DNA of 61,092 nt. Origin: an uncultured Prevotella sp. (GTDB lineage Bacteria > Bacteroidota > Bacteroidia > Bacteroidales > Bacteroidaceae). Below the pieces are notes generated by a model. That model had not been told where the DNA came from. It was given only the letters and a program-made list of their open reading frames with translations, and did no database searches. Location: positions 1-61,092 of the forward strand of contig ONAJ01000010.1 of the NCBI GenBank assembly GCA_900315775.1, in the 5' to 3' direction. Below are positions 25,726 to 33,741 of the stretch, piece after piece; position 1 is the first letter of the stretch; each line of letters opens with the position of its first letter. Both the position numbers and the translations under genes were made by a program.

Positions 25726-26781
25726 ATGAAAAAATTATTTCTATCATTAGTGGCACTTATATGTGCAATGACAGCTAACGCACAGCAAACGGAAGCTACA
25801 ACGGCTACTTTGCAAACAGGTGACGTGAGCAAGGTTTTTTATGGAATTAATGCTTTGACTTCGGCTTTGGCAGAAGCTCAGGACGGTAGCATCATTACTC
25901 TTTCATCAGGCTCGTTCAATGTTCCTGGTAACATTGACAAGTCGGTAAAGATTTATGGTGCCGGCTATTTGGATGATACCGAAACAGGTGTCGGACGAAC
26001 ATTACTTAATGGCGCCATTACTATGAACGGCATTTACAATGAGCATAAAGATAACATCTATATGGAGGGCCTATATATCAATGGTGATATAAATATCAAC
26101 AACGCTTCCAACGATGAACTTATCGCAGGATTTAAGATTGTTAAGTGCAGTTTCAACAGCATTAACATTCGTGAGCATTGTGACCAGTTCGTTATTCGCC
26201 AGTGTTATGTAAGAGGTGCAATTTACGGTTATAGCACCACTGCTACAGGTTTTACTATAGAAAACAGTTGGATACAGTGGCGCATTGATGGTTTTAATGC
26301 GGAAACAAGTGGTATAATCGTTAAGAATAATGTTCTTGCATTCTACAGTAGCTATGGCTCTGATGGATATAACGGTCCGTACTATTATGAAAACTGTATT
26401 TTCAATAATAGGGCTGTGCAAGGTGGTGCAGTACTTGTAAATTGTCTTGGTTGGCAGGCAGCAATGAGCAATAACAGTTTGAATACCACTACCAACTGTT
26501 ACTACCAGCCGGAATGGATTGACTGGGCAACGTTCTTTGCAGACCATCAGAATGATTTGAACTTCTTTGATGCTGATAACAAGGCTCGTAAGTGGGTTTT
26601 AAACAATCCTACGAAGTTTGCAGGTACAGACGCTAAAGCGGTAGGTCCTACAGGTGGCGATTTCCCATGGGACTTAATACCTTCTACTCCACGCATTACC
26701 CAGAGCACCATTGCCAGCAAGACCGTTGACGGCAAACTGAGTATCAGTATCAAGGCAGAGGCACGCCCGGTATCAGAATAA
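25726..26781 (+). CDS. Secreted right-handed beta-helix-like protein
   Basis: 351 residues with a clean signal peptide (MKKLFLSLVALICAMTANA before QQ). The body has short turns typical of a parallel beta-helix: DGSIITLSSGSFNVPG, VKIYGAGY, LLNGAITMNG, IYMEGLYINGDI, FVIRQCYVRGAIYG and FTIENSWI. Such folds occur in pectate lyases and adhesins; no catalytic set was recognised. It lacks the C-terminal motif carried by the next protein. The pair is likely one operon (21 bases apart). Confidence 0.65.
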   Translation: MKKLFLSLVALICAMTANAQQTEATTATLQTGDVSKVFYGINALTSALAEAQDGSIITLSSGSFNVPGNIDKSVKIYGAGYLDDTETGVGRTLLNGAITMNGIYNEHKDNIYMEGLYINGDININNASNDELIAGFKIVKCSFNSINIREHCDQFVIRQCYVRGAIYGYSTTATGFTIENSWIQWRIDGFNAETSGIIVKNNVLAFYSSYGSDGYNGPYYYENCIFNNRAVQGGAVLVNCLGWQAAMSNNSLNTTTNCYYQPEWIDWATFFADHQNDLNFFDADNKARKWVLNNPTKFAGTDAKAVGPTGGDFPWDLIPSTPRITQSTIASKTVDGKLSISIKAEARPVSE

Positions 26782-26802
26782 CCATTAAAACAGAGACAGA
26801 CA

Positions 26803-29800
26803 ATGAACAGAACGAAAAAAACAGTACTGTCCTTGCTGGCTTTGCTCTGTTGCATTATTGCGACGGCACAGACTGCCGCCACAAAGTGTGAATATTGGAT
26901 AGACCGGCAAATGGACAGCCGCATCACGACTGTTGCCACTGCGGGCGAATGGACTGCACAAATTGATTTGTCATCACTGCCGACAGGTGTTCACTCCATA
27001 GCCTTCAGGGCGGGAATGGACGACGGACGTTGGAGTGCCATTCATACGAAGTTCTTCGTAGTGCCCCAGACGCACAGCACGGAAGAGAATGTCCTTGCAA
27101 ACTATGAGTACTGGATAGACCGCAAGTACGATGAGCGCAAATCAGGCACGTTCGGTGCAGGAGGGATTGTTGATACAGACCTCGACCTGACGTCGCTTTC
27201 TCCAGGTTTGCACAACCTGTCATTCAGAGTACTTGATACCAACGGACACAGCAGTTCTACGCTTACCAAGTATTTCTTGGTGCCACAGGCAACGTCAACG
27301 GAAGAGAATGTCCTTGCGAACTATGAGTACTGGATAGACCGCAAGTACGATGAGCGCAAATCAGGCACATTCGGTGCAGGAGGGATTGTTGATACAGACC
27401 TCGACCTGACTTCGCTCCCTCCAGGTTTGCACAACCTGTCATTCAGAGTACTTGACACCAACGGACACAGCAGTTCTACGCTTACCAAGTATTTCATGGT
27501 GCCACAGGCATCGTCAACCACAGAGAACAGTCTTGTAAACTACCGCTACTGGATTGACAAGGATATTGAAAATGCTGTGGAAGAGACAATTGCTGCTTCA
27601 GGCATTGTGAACCTCGACATTGATTTGACTACTCTTGCTCCAGGCTTGCACAGTATTAGCTGTCAGGTGAAAGACGAGCAGGGACACTACAGTCCGGCAC
27701 TGCTGTCGTACTTCATGGTACCTGCAGATCCTGCGGAATTAGTCATTGGCGACAAGATAGTGGCTTACGAATACTGGTTCAATGACAACCCGCGCAAGAG
27801 GGTAGAAGTGGAGCCTACTGCCACACTGACAATTGACGAGGCACAACTCGTTGTTGATGGCGTGGAAATTGAAAGCATTCCTGCCGACTATGAGTTCGAC
27901 GTTGCTACCAATAATGTGATGTGCACGCAGGATATAACCTTCGGACTTCAGGTGTTCAACAATCTTGGTACGGGCTCATCGGCTGTAACCCAAGAAATTA
28001 CGGGATATAAGAAAGCTGTCGATACCCACATGCTAACACTTGTAAGTGAACAGGAAAGCACACTCGCGGCTCCAACGGGCTGTAATGTGCAGGGTTATAA
28101 GTTCGACTGCACCATAGGCGACAAACTCTACTGGTTCCTGGATTTGGCTGAAGGTTCCAATGTTGACTTCTATAACGCAGACGGAACAAAGATTGAGGCT
28201 GAAGCTATAGGTCAGGAGACTATAGGTGGCAAGCAGGCGCTAACTATAACAGCGACCTCAGCTGCTGTATATGCCCTTGTATATGGCGCAACAAGTGTAG
28301 GGGCACAGAACATCGTCAAGGTGGTACTACCTATTGTAATTACCATTAACAACGCCGAGCGTAAGTACGGTGCGGAGAACCCGACGTTCACATATACCTC
28401 TGCACAGCAAGGCAGTATTGTCGGAACTCCGACGTTTATAACTGATGCTGATGAGACCTCTCCCGTTGGAGAATATGCTATCACCCTTAACATGGCAAGC
28501 ATAGCCAATGAGGTAGTAACGGTGAACAACGGTACGCTGACAGTTACTAAGGCAGACGGATACATTAGCTATGAGGTGGCAAGCGTAAGCAAGACCTATG
28601 GCGATGCAGCATTCGTCAATCCGTTGACGGTAAGTGGCGACGGCGATGTAACATACACCACATCCAACGCGGCCGTAGCTGCTGTGGATGCTACTACCGG
28701 TGAGGTGACAATCGTTGGAGCAGGTGAGGCTGTTATTACCGCTACCATAACTGATGCCGACGAAGGCAACTACACTTACGCAACAACTACTGCAAGCTAT
28801 GCTGTCGGTGTTAATACGGCAACAATACAGGTGGTAGCTACCAATTACTTCGGTACCTATGACGGCAAGGCTCACGGTATCAATGTTACCGTTAATAAGC
28901 CTTCGGGTGCAACAGTTAAGTATGGCGAGACAGAAGGAACGTATAATCTTGACGTCTGTCCTACCTACACCAATGCCAACACTTACACAATTTATTATCA
29001 AGTAACAAAGCCTAACTACACCACTGTTACGGGTAGTGCTGTCGTCCTGATAGAAAAGGCTGACGCAGTAATAAACTTTGCGAATGCCAGCGTCGGAAAG
29101 ACCTATGGTGACGCTCAGTTTATAAATGCACTGACAAACAGCGGTGACGGCAACGTAATCTACGCTTCCGACAATAGCAGCGTAGCAACTGTGGATGTAG
29201 CTACAGGTATAGTTACCATTACCGGTAGTGGTGAGGCTAACATTACGGCAACAGTAATCGACGGTGCTAACTACACCTATGCTACTAAGACGGCAACGTT
29301 CACCGTTGGTGTAAGCAATGCTGCTATGGACATTGCCGCTAATGGCTACACTGGCACCTATGACGGCAAGGCTCACGGCATCAATGTTAAAGTTAATGTT
29401 CCTGAAGATGCAGTAGTAATGTACGGTACTGTAGAAGGAACCTATGACTTAGTGGCAAGTCCCGAGTTTACCAATGCAGGCAACTACACCGTTTACTATC
29501 AGGTGACGAAGCCTAACTACAACACTGTGACAAACAGCGCCGTAGTATCTATCAATAAAGCTGTGGGTAGCATAAGTTACGAAGTCACCAGCATTGAAAA
29601 GATGGATACCGATGCTGCTTTCACCAACGAATTGACGATGACAGGCGATGGTTCTGTAACCTATGCATCGGACAACGTCAATGTTGCAACGGTGAATGAA
29701 GAAACGGGCGAGATTACCATTACAGGTATCGGCGACGCCACCATCACAGCTACCGTCACCGACGGCACTAACTACACCTATACTACGAAGACTGCACGTT

Positions 29801-29967
29801 ACGCTCTAAAGGTAACGTTAGATCCAGCAACGAGCATCAACGTGGTAAGTACCGACGACGCTGATAACAGCGGCGACTGGTACACCCTTGGCGGTCAAAG
29901 GCTTAATGCCAAACCGAACAAACAAGGTGTTTATGTCCGGGATGGTCGTAAGGTCGTTGTGAAGTAA
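26803..29967 (+). CDS. Secreted multidomain repeat protein (EYW repeats, MBG and Ig-like domains)
   Basis: 1054 residues. After a signal peptide (LSLLALLCCIIATAQ) come five repeats of 60-75 residues beginning with an EYWIDR-like phrase, two of them nearly identical. Then about residues 505-585 form an MBG-type domain (NNAERKYGAENPTFTYTSA). Three alternating Ig-like blocks follow, with SKTYGDAAFVNPLTVSGDG, TGEVTIVGAGEAVITATI and GTYDGKAHGINV. The last 30 residues (WYTLGGQRLNAKPNK, GVYVRDGRKVVVK) match the ends of three other secreted proteins in this window. Likely a cell-surface adhesin or sugar-binding protein. Confidence 0.8.
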   Translation: MNRTKKTVLSLLALLCCIIATAQTAATKCEYWIDRQMDSRITTVATAGEWTAQIDLSSLPTGVHSIAFRAGMDDGRWSAIHTKFFVVPQTHSTEENVLANYEYWIDRKYDERKSGTFGAGGIVDTDLDLTSLSPGLHNLSFRVLDTNGHSSSTLTKYFLVPQATSTEENVLANYEYWIDRKYDERKSGTFGAGGIVDTDLDLTSLPPGLHNLSFRVLDTNGHSSSTLTKYFMVPQASSTTENSLVNYRYWIDKDIENAVEETIAASGIVNLDIDLTTLAPGLHSISCQVKDEQGHYSPALLSYFMVPADPAELVIGDKIVAYEYWFNDNPRKRVEVEPTATLTIDEAQLVVDGVEIESIPADYEFDVATNNVMCTQDITFGLQVFNNLGTGSSAVTQEITGYKKAVDTHMLTLVSEQESTLAAPTGCNVQGYKFDCTIGDKLYWFLDLAEGSNVDFYNADGTKIEAEAIGQETIGGKQALTITATSAAVYALVYGATSVGAQNIVKVVLPIVITINNAERKYGAENPTFTYTSAQQGSIVGTPTFITDADETSPVGEYAITLNMASIANEVVTVNNGTLTVTKADGYISYEVASVSKTYGDAAFVNPLTVSGDGDVTYTTSNAAVAAVDATTGEVTIVGAGEAVITATITDADEGNYTYATTTASYAVGVNTATIQVVATNYFGTYDGKAHGINVTVNKPSGATVKYGETEGTYNLDVCPTYTNANTYTIYYQVTKPNYTTVTGSAVVLIEKADAVINFANASVGKTYGDAQFINALTNSGDGNVIYASDNSSVATVDVATGIVTITGSGEANITATVIDGANYTYATKTATFTVGVSNAAMDIAANGYTGTYDGKAHGINVKVNVPEDAVVMYGTVEGTYDLVASPEFTNAGNYTVYYQVTKPNYNTVTNSAVVSINKAVGSISYEVTSIEKMDTDAAFTNELTMTGDGSVTYASDNVNVATVNEETGEITITGIGDATITATVTDGTNYTYTTKTARYALKVTLDPATSINVVSTDDADNSGDWYTLGGQRLNAKPNKQGVYVRDGRKVVVK
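27081..27518 (+). repeat. 219-bp in-frame tandem duplication in the repeat protein
   Basis: The segments beginning at 27081 and 27300 are almost identical over 219 bp (73 codons), differing at only a handful of bases. Neighbouring repeats are far more diverged, so this duplication is recent. Confidence 0.9.
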
Positions 29968-29971
29968 AAAA

Positions 29972-30000
29972 GAAAAGCCTCTCCGCAAGGAGGGGCTTTC
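29972..30000 (+). terminator. Terminator after the repeat-protein operon
   Basis: GAAAAGCCTCTCC and GGAGGGGCTTTC form a stem around GCAA, then TTAATAATA. Confidence 0.8.
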
Positions 30001-30032
30001 TTAATAATACTATTAGTATCAAGTTTTTTGTA

Positions 30033-30057
30033 GAATCAGGGGACGGTTCTTTGATTC
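30033..30057. repeat. REP-like palindrome, diverged copy
   Basis: Ends GAATCA/TGATTC and core GGGGACGGTTCTT, pairing with G:T tolerance. It stands directly before the RhuM remnant. Confidence 0.6.
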
Positions 30058-30234
30058 GCTGAAGATGGCAAGATATGGATGAACCAGCAACAGATGGCAG
30101 AACTTTTTGCCACCTCGAAGTCAAACATCAGTATGCACATATCTAATATACTGAAAGAAAGAGAGTTGTACGCAGATTCAGTTGTCAAACAATATTTAAC
30201 TACTGCCGCTGATGGCAAGAATTACAACGTGTGA
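30058..30234 (+). pseudogene. RhuM-family internal fragment between two palindromes
   Basis: An open frame without a proper start reads AEDGKIWMNQQQMAELFATS, then NISMHISNILKERELYADSV and TTAADGKNYNV. This is the N-terminal helix-turn-helix region of RhuM (virulence RhuM / Fic-like associated) proteins, normally over 300 residues. It stops at a TGA that forms the first bases of the second palindrome. Both ends are therefore cut exactly at REP-like elements. Not functional as RhuM. Confidence 0.7.
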
Positions 30235-30254
30235 CAGGGGACTGTCCCCTGACA
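30232..30254. repeat. REP-like imperfect palindrome, copy 2
   Basis: 23 bp with TGACA at both ends and core GGGGACTGTCCCC; near-identical to 2269-2291. It supplies the stop codon of the RhuM remnant, just as copy 1 does for the DUF723-like stub. Confidence 0.65.
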
Positions 30255-30261
30255 TCAACTT

Positions 30262-30621
30262 CTAATTTATTCTTTTCTTGTAAATAATGAAAGCGGAATA
30301 TATGCCAATAATCATAATAACAATTGAGGAAATCGCTCTTATGGTTTTAAGATTGTTAATCTCGTCACGACGTTTCTCATATTTGCGTTGATGTTCTTCG
30401 TAATCATAACGGTCTGACTGATATGAACCATATCCTTTTTTCCCCATGTCATAGAGAAAACCATCAATAGACATTTTATCCTTGTTCGCCTTTTCCGATA
30501 TACTCAGATTGAACTCTTTATTCTTGATGTCATTCCCTATCAAATCATAACACATACCAGAAAAAAATGCGCTCAAAATGAGTATAGTCAAAATTAAATA
30601 GTTAGTTCTTTTCCTTGTCAT
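30262..30621 (-). CDS. Small protein with two membrane segments
   Basis: 119 residues. Hydrophobic segments at about 8-25 (YLILTILILSAFFSGMCYDL) and 95-114 (AISSIVIMIIGIYSAFIIY) flank a charged central part with EEHQRKYEKRRDEINNLK, probably helical. No family recognised. It follows two small lipoprotein genes on the same strand, 11 bases after the lipocalin-like one, and may share their transcript. AT-rich coding sequence compared with the core genes nearby. Confidence 0.6.
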   Translation of the reverse strand: MTRKRTNYLILTILILSAFFSGMCYDLIGNDIKNKEFNLSISEKANKDKMSIDGFLYDMGKKGYGSYQSDRYDYEEHQRKYEKRRDEINNLKTIRAISSIVIMIIGIYSAFIIYKKRIN

Positions 30622-30632
30622 ATTTACACAAA

Positions 30633-31049
30633 TTATTGTATATCTTCCATTCGTTCTAACATCATCCTAACACCTTGCTCATCTAATACGCTTAAATCTA
30701 ATCTCTTCTCAGTTATTTCATTAACTTTAAGTTTCATGACACATTGGTCTGTTACTAAATCATGAATATAAATAGTATCATTGCTTATTTTATAATAGCC
30801 TCCATTTTCTGAATTGTTACTCATTTGAATAAGTTTCACCTTATCATCTTTGAAAACAAATGCAGACAAGCATTCTGGATGCTCATGAGTATCAATAATT
30901 TGATTGTTCACTTCTAAAGACTGGGCATACCATGCACCTTGTAGCAGCTCTTTATTAAGGACACTTTCGCTTTCCATACTATTATCCTTCGTGTTACAGG
31001 ACACAACAAAAGGGAATACAGCTAAAAAAAACAATATTCTCTTCATCAT
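30633..31049 (-). CDS. Small lipoprotein, lipocalin-like
   Basis: Start at ATG 31049 (MMKRILFFLAVFPFVVSC), since the earlier frame overlaps the upstream gene and lacks a signal. 138 residues; the lipobox VVSC predicts lipid anchoring at the Cys. The mature part has ELLQGAWYAQSLEVN, then KVKLIQMSNN, GGYYKISNDTIYIHDL and MKLKVNEITEKRLDL, the strand order of Bacteroidetes lipocalin-like lipoproteins. Ligand unknown. Part of a cluster of four small exported proteins. Confidence 0.6.
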   Translation of the reverse strand: MMKRILFFLAVFPFVVSCNTKDNSMESESVLNKELLQGAWYAQSLEVNNQIIDTHEHPECLSAFVFKDDKVKLIQMSNNSENGGYYKISNDTIYIHDLVTDQCVMKLKVNEITEKRLDLSVLDEQGVRMMLERMEDIQ

Positions 31050-31083
31050 TATAGTGAGGTAAGATTTATATTTATAAGACATC

Positions 31084-31602
31084 CTAATCGTCAGATTCAA
31101 AAGTAACCAAGACCGTTGCAAGTATTGCTGCGTCATAACATGATATAGATATTTCTTTTCCGTTTCCATTGTAATACTCTTTTATTCTATTGTTTGTCGG
31201 AATGCTTATAGGCCTTCCTGTAGATTCTTGAGTATATGAGATATTATCATCTTTCTCTTTGTCCCTTTCCTTAAAGCCCTTATGTTCTTTGCCAATTTCT
31301 TCACAAACCTTATCAAAATATCTTTTAGATTTTCCTAAATCACCAGAAACAAGCATCAGCGTCAAATTGGTATAATGACCATTTTTCTCTTTGTCTAATA
31401 TAACATCAACCTTCTCACCGAGATATTCGCCTTTATAAGTGTGACCACCTTCATGCTTAAATCCATTCTTTTCAAGGTGTTTCTCGAACTCCTCGCATGA
31501 TACACTAAGATTTTTACCAAGAAATTTAAGTTCACTGCTATTACTACATGACACAAGCACAATAGCAATAAAAAGGATTGTAATAATGTTTTTTGTTTTC
31601 AT
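31084..31602 (-). CDS. Small lipoprotein of unknown function
   Basis: 172 residues with a lipoprotein signal (MKTKNIITILFIAIVLVSC). The mature part is charged and lysine-rich: KNLSVSCEEFEKHLEKNGF, HTYKGEYLGEKVDVIL, then YFDKVCEEIGKEH and a tail ISISCYDAAILATVLVTF. No family recognised. Low GC and position in a lipoprotein cluster suggest an accessory origin. Confidence 0.65.
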   Translation of the reverse strand: MKTKNIITILFIAIVLVSCSNSSELKFLGKNLSVSCEEFEKHLEKNGFKHEGGHTYKGEYLGEKVDVILDKEKNGHYTNLTLMLVSGDLGKSKRYFDKVCEEIGKEHKGFKERDKEKDDNISYTQESTGRPISIPTNNRIKEYYNGNGKEISISCYDAAILATVLVTFESDD

Positions 31603-31623
31603 AATCGAAGTATAAATAATTAA

Positions 31624-31829
31624 TTATCCGTCGTACTCATGTTCAAAACCACATTTACCACAACAATAATAGACTTTTCGCTTTCCTAATGCGCCACCTA
31701 ACAAACCTATTGGCCCCAAAAAAATCCACCAACAACAGCCTTACCAACACTAAATCCTTTTTTAGAGTTATCAACCTGTTTCCATTTTATTGTTTCACCA
31801 CACATAGGGCATGAATGAGGAGCTTTCAT
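31624..31829 (-). pseudogene. Frameshifted zinc-ribbon / glycine-zipper small protein
   Basis: From ATG 31829 the frame reads MKAPHSCPMCGETIKWK and GFSVGKAVVGGFF, then hits a TAG. One frame over it continues GPIGLLGGALGKRKVYYCCG and KCGFEHEYDG to a stop at 31624. The two CxxC pairs (CPMC, CGKC) would form one zinc ribbon around a glycine-rich hydrophobic loop. The shift lies at a run of seven T (minus strand, 31718-31724) next to four G; one extra T would restore about 68 residues. It could be a broken gene, a slippage switch or a sequencing error. Confidence 0.65.
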
Positions 31830-31851
31830 ATAATTCTATCATTTGTTGTGA

Positions 31852-32061
31852 TTAATACCCTTCATCTATCATTTTGTCAAGCGTTGCAATTTCTTCTTGC
31901 TGCTCAACACTTCCCTTATAAGAAGATTGTCTTTCTCCAGTATTAACATTGTGATATTCACCATAACCCTCACTGGAACTTGAAGACGTACCTCCACCAC
32001 ACGATATCGCACAAAGGCTAAATACCGCTACAAAGAATGATAAACTCATAATTCTTTTCAT
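31852..32061 (-). CDS. Small lipoprotein
   Basis: Start at ATG 32061 (MKRIMSLSFFVAVFSLCAISC), giving 69 residues with lipobox AISC followed by GGGTSSSSSEGYG, a flexible linker. The mature tail (YKGSVEQQEEIATLDKMIDE) is short and acidic. First gene of the small exported cluster on this strand. Function unknown. Confidence 0.6.
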   Translation of the reverse strand: MKRIMSLSFFVAVFSLCAISCGGGTSSSSSEGYGEYHNVNTGERQSSYKGSVEQQEEIATLDKMIDEGY

Positions 32062-32428
32062 TGTCATAAGTGGGTATTTATATGCCATCGCCCGTCGGCT
32101 CTATTGGTTAAACTTAAATTAAGTCATTATATAGCGCCAACTTACAAAAAGAAAGCGCAGACCCTCGCCATACGCTCTCAGGCTCACCACAAGCCGAATA
32201 TACTATGGGATAAGTCCGCGCCATTATGGGCACGTTCCCAATGTATATTCTTTTGCTCGTATCTTTTTCGAGGTGGTGATTCGAGAGCGATTGAGCAATA
32301 TGTTTGCATCCAGAATGCAAGCGCAAAAGTACAAAGAAAAATATATAGTGCAAAATTTTAGATGATAATTTTGGAAATGTTTTCAGTTTTTGCTATCTTT
32401 GCCTGCGTAAAAACAATACTCGTAGTAC
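32062..32428 (-). other. 367-bp gene-poor stretch, possible leader or dispersed repeat
   Basis: Holds a minus-strand promoter-like TACTTTTG (32331-32324) and a hairpin TTGCAT/ATGCAA (32304-32320). Overlapping open frames of 79 and 85 codons on the two strands have no clear start signals. The minus-strand one contains VPIMARTYPIVYSACGEPES, a phrase I have an impression of meeting in short hypothetical proteins of Bacteroidales, so the DNA may be a dispersed repeat. No firm gene. Confidence 0.35.
32370..32401 (+). promoter_or_regulatory. Promoter of the DUF4160/DUF2442 pair
   Basis: TTTG at 32370-32373 and TATCTTTG at 32394-32401 with a 20-base spacer; the ATG is 28 bases downstream. Confidence 0.75.
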
Positions 32429-32731
32429 ATGCCTAAGATATTTGAATACTTTGGTTTTATATTCTACTTCTATTCCAATGAGCATGAACCCATTCATGTT
32501 CATGTATTGCATGGCGGAAAAGAATGTATATTCGACCTTGTTATGATGGATGGCATGTTGATTGAAATACGTGCTCGTGAAAAGAAGGGTGCAGAATCTC
32601 TTTCCGAGAAAGACAAGCATACTGCAGAGGAGTTCATCAGGAAATACCACAAGAACATCATCCAGAAATGGGTTAAGTTCTTTGTCCTGAAGCAGAGTAT
32701 TCGTAGTACAAGGATAAACAAAAAAATATAA
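32429..32731 (+). CDS. DUF4160 domain protein
   Basis: 100 residues. MPKIFEYFGFIFYFYSNEH followed by EPIHVHV is the DUF4160 signature (a conserved EHxPxHVHV). Proteins of this kind are regularly encoded just before a DUF2442 protein, as here, and the pair is suspected to act as a toxin-antitoxin-like unit; biochemical proof is not known to me. The tail is unusually basic (RSTRINKKI). Confidence 0.8.
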   Translation: MPKIFEYFGFIFYFYSNEHEPIHVHVLHGGKECIFDLVMMDGMLIEIRAREKKGAESLSEKDKHTAEEFIRKYHKNIIQKWVKFFVLKQSIRSTRINKKI

Positions 32732-32744
32732 AGGAGGAACGGTT

Positions 32745-32996
32745 ATGGATAAGCTATATGTTGTGAAGGCAGAGAATGCAGGTGATTTGACCATCAACCT
32801 GACATTTAGCGACAATACGACGCAGCGTGTTGATGTTGGCGATTTTATCCGTCGTCATCCTCACCCGCAATACAACAAGTATCTTGACCCTCGCAAGTTC
32901 AACCGCTTTACCATAGATAACGGTAATGTGGTCTGGGGCAAGAACTGGGACTTGATATTTCCAATAGAGCAGTTACACTCTGGGGTAATAGCATAA
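32745..32996 (+). CDS. DUF2442 domain protein
   Basis: 83 residues. LTINLTFSDNTTQRVDVGDF and the tail FTIDNGNVVWGKNWDLIFPI are typical of DUF2442, which is usually seen as a small strand-rich protein partnered with DUF4160 or an HTH antitoxin-like gene. 13 bases after its partner, so a two-gene operon. The downstream 740 bp has no gene. Confidence 0.8.
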   Translation: MDKLYVVKAENAGDLTINLTFSDNTTQRVDVGDFIRRHPHPQYNKYLDPRKFNRFTIDNGNVVWGKNWDLIFPIEQLHSGVIA

Positions 32997-33156
32997 ACTT
33001 TAGTGCCTTCACGTGTGACAGGGTTCCTTGCTCATCCTTACGCCCTGCTTGCAGTGGTTAATCAATACGAGTGCGGGTGAACAAGCAAAGAAAAGTGAAA
33101 AGAACCGTCGTTGGTTTGCGTATTATAGCGATTTTACTGTACTTGTAATTTTGATG

Positions 33157-33480
33157 TTTAAGGGTGTAAGGGTGTTAAACCCCTGTGTTTATCGGGGTTT
33201 GAGGTGCACACCCCAGGGTGTAAGGGTGTGGTAAGGGTGTGGTAAAGCCTCCCCGTAGCCTTTCCAAAGGGAGGGGATGATAATTCCATACTATGGTTTC
33301 AAGGAAAATTCTCTAGAGAATTTGTTGTGAAAGCGTGGGTTTTGTCGGATTAGGGAGTTGGTTTGTCGGAAAATTCTCTAGAGAATTTCCCTACAGCACA
33401 ACACCCTCACCACACCCTCACACCCTGGGGTGTGGTGCTGTAAGCCTTTATTCATCGGACTTTAACACCCTTACACCCTT
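33157..33480. repeat. Inverted-repeat element with nested palindromes
   Basis: AAGGGTGTAAGGGTGTTAAA (33160-33179) is repeated perfectly inverted at 33461-33480. Inside, ACACCCCAGGGTGT-type arms (33206-33231) face a matching inverted stretch (33407-33436). In the centre AAATTCTCTAGAGAATTT occurs twice (33306-33323; 33371-33388). No transposase frame within. Confidence 0.75.
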
Positions 33481-33599
33481 TGAGGTGGAATTTCCAGTAT
33501 TACTGTGTTGCCGCGATCTACAAGACGACGGATGACAGTCATGAGAATGCTGACCTGGCGAATCCGGAGCCGGAGGAGCCTTAAAAGCCTCCCACAGCC

Positions 33600-33630
33600 T
33601 CCCCCAACCCCCTCCAAAGGGAGGGGGCTT
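33600..33630 (+). terminator. GC-rich terminator-like hairpin
   Basis: CCCCCTCC and GGGAGGGGG pair around AAA, followed by CTTTCTG. A related hairpin occurs at 33245-33276. No gene clearly ends into it except the possible remnant ending at 33584. Confidence 0.5.
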
Positions 33631-33741
33631 TCTGTTGTTTAGAGGGTTTTTTCTTTTATCCCTCAAAATTTTTCCCTATTTTTCTTATTTTTTTACGAAA
33701 ATGTAGTATCTTCGCAGCGGTAATATATAATCCGATAGTTT

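Larger units (their letters stand above)
32997..33741. other. Noncoding stretch with an inverted-repeat element and hairpins
   Basis: No convincing gene. It holds the inverted element at 33157-33480, two 18-bp palindromes, GC-rich hairpins (33245-33276; 33600-33627), and, at 33489-33584, a frame ending YCVAAIYKTTDDSHENADLA plus NPEPEEP and TAA. That frame looks like the tail of a lost gene but I cannot name it. A TATCTTCG at about 33706-33713 may be the amylase -7 box. Confidence 0.6.

Noticed and set aside
28327-29376. 349-codon antisense frame in the MBG repeat protein
   Set aside because: Repetitive coding on the other strand explains it; no start signal or recognisable motif.
33489-33584. 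Tail of a gene ending NPEPEEP
   Set aside because: The frame is short, starts within repeats and has no start codon or known family; mentioned only as a possible remnant.
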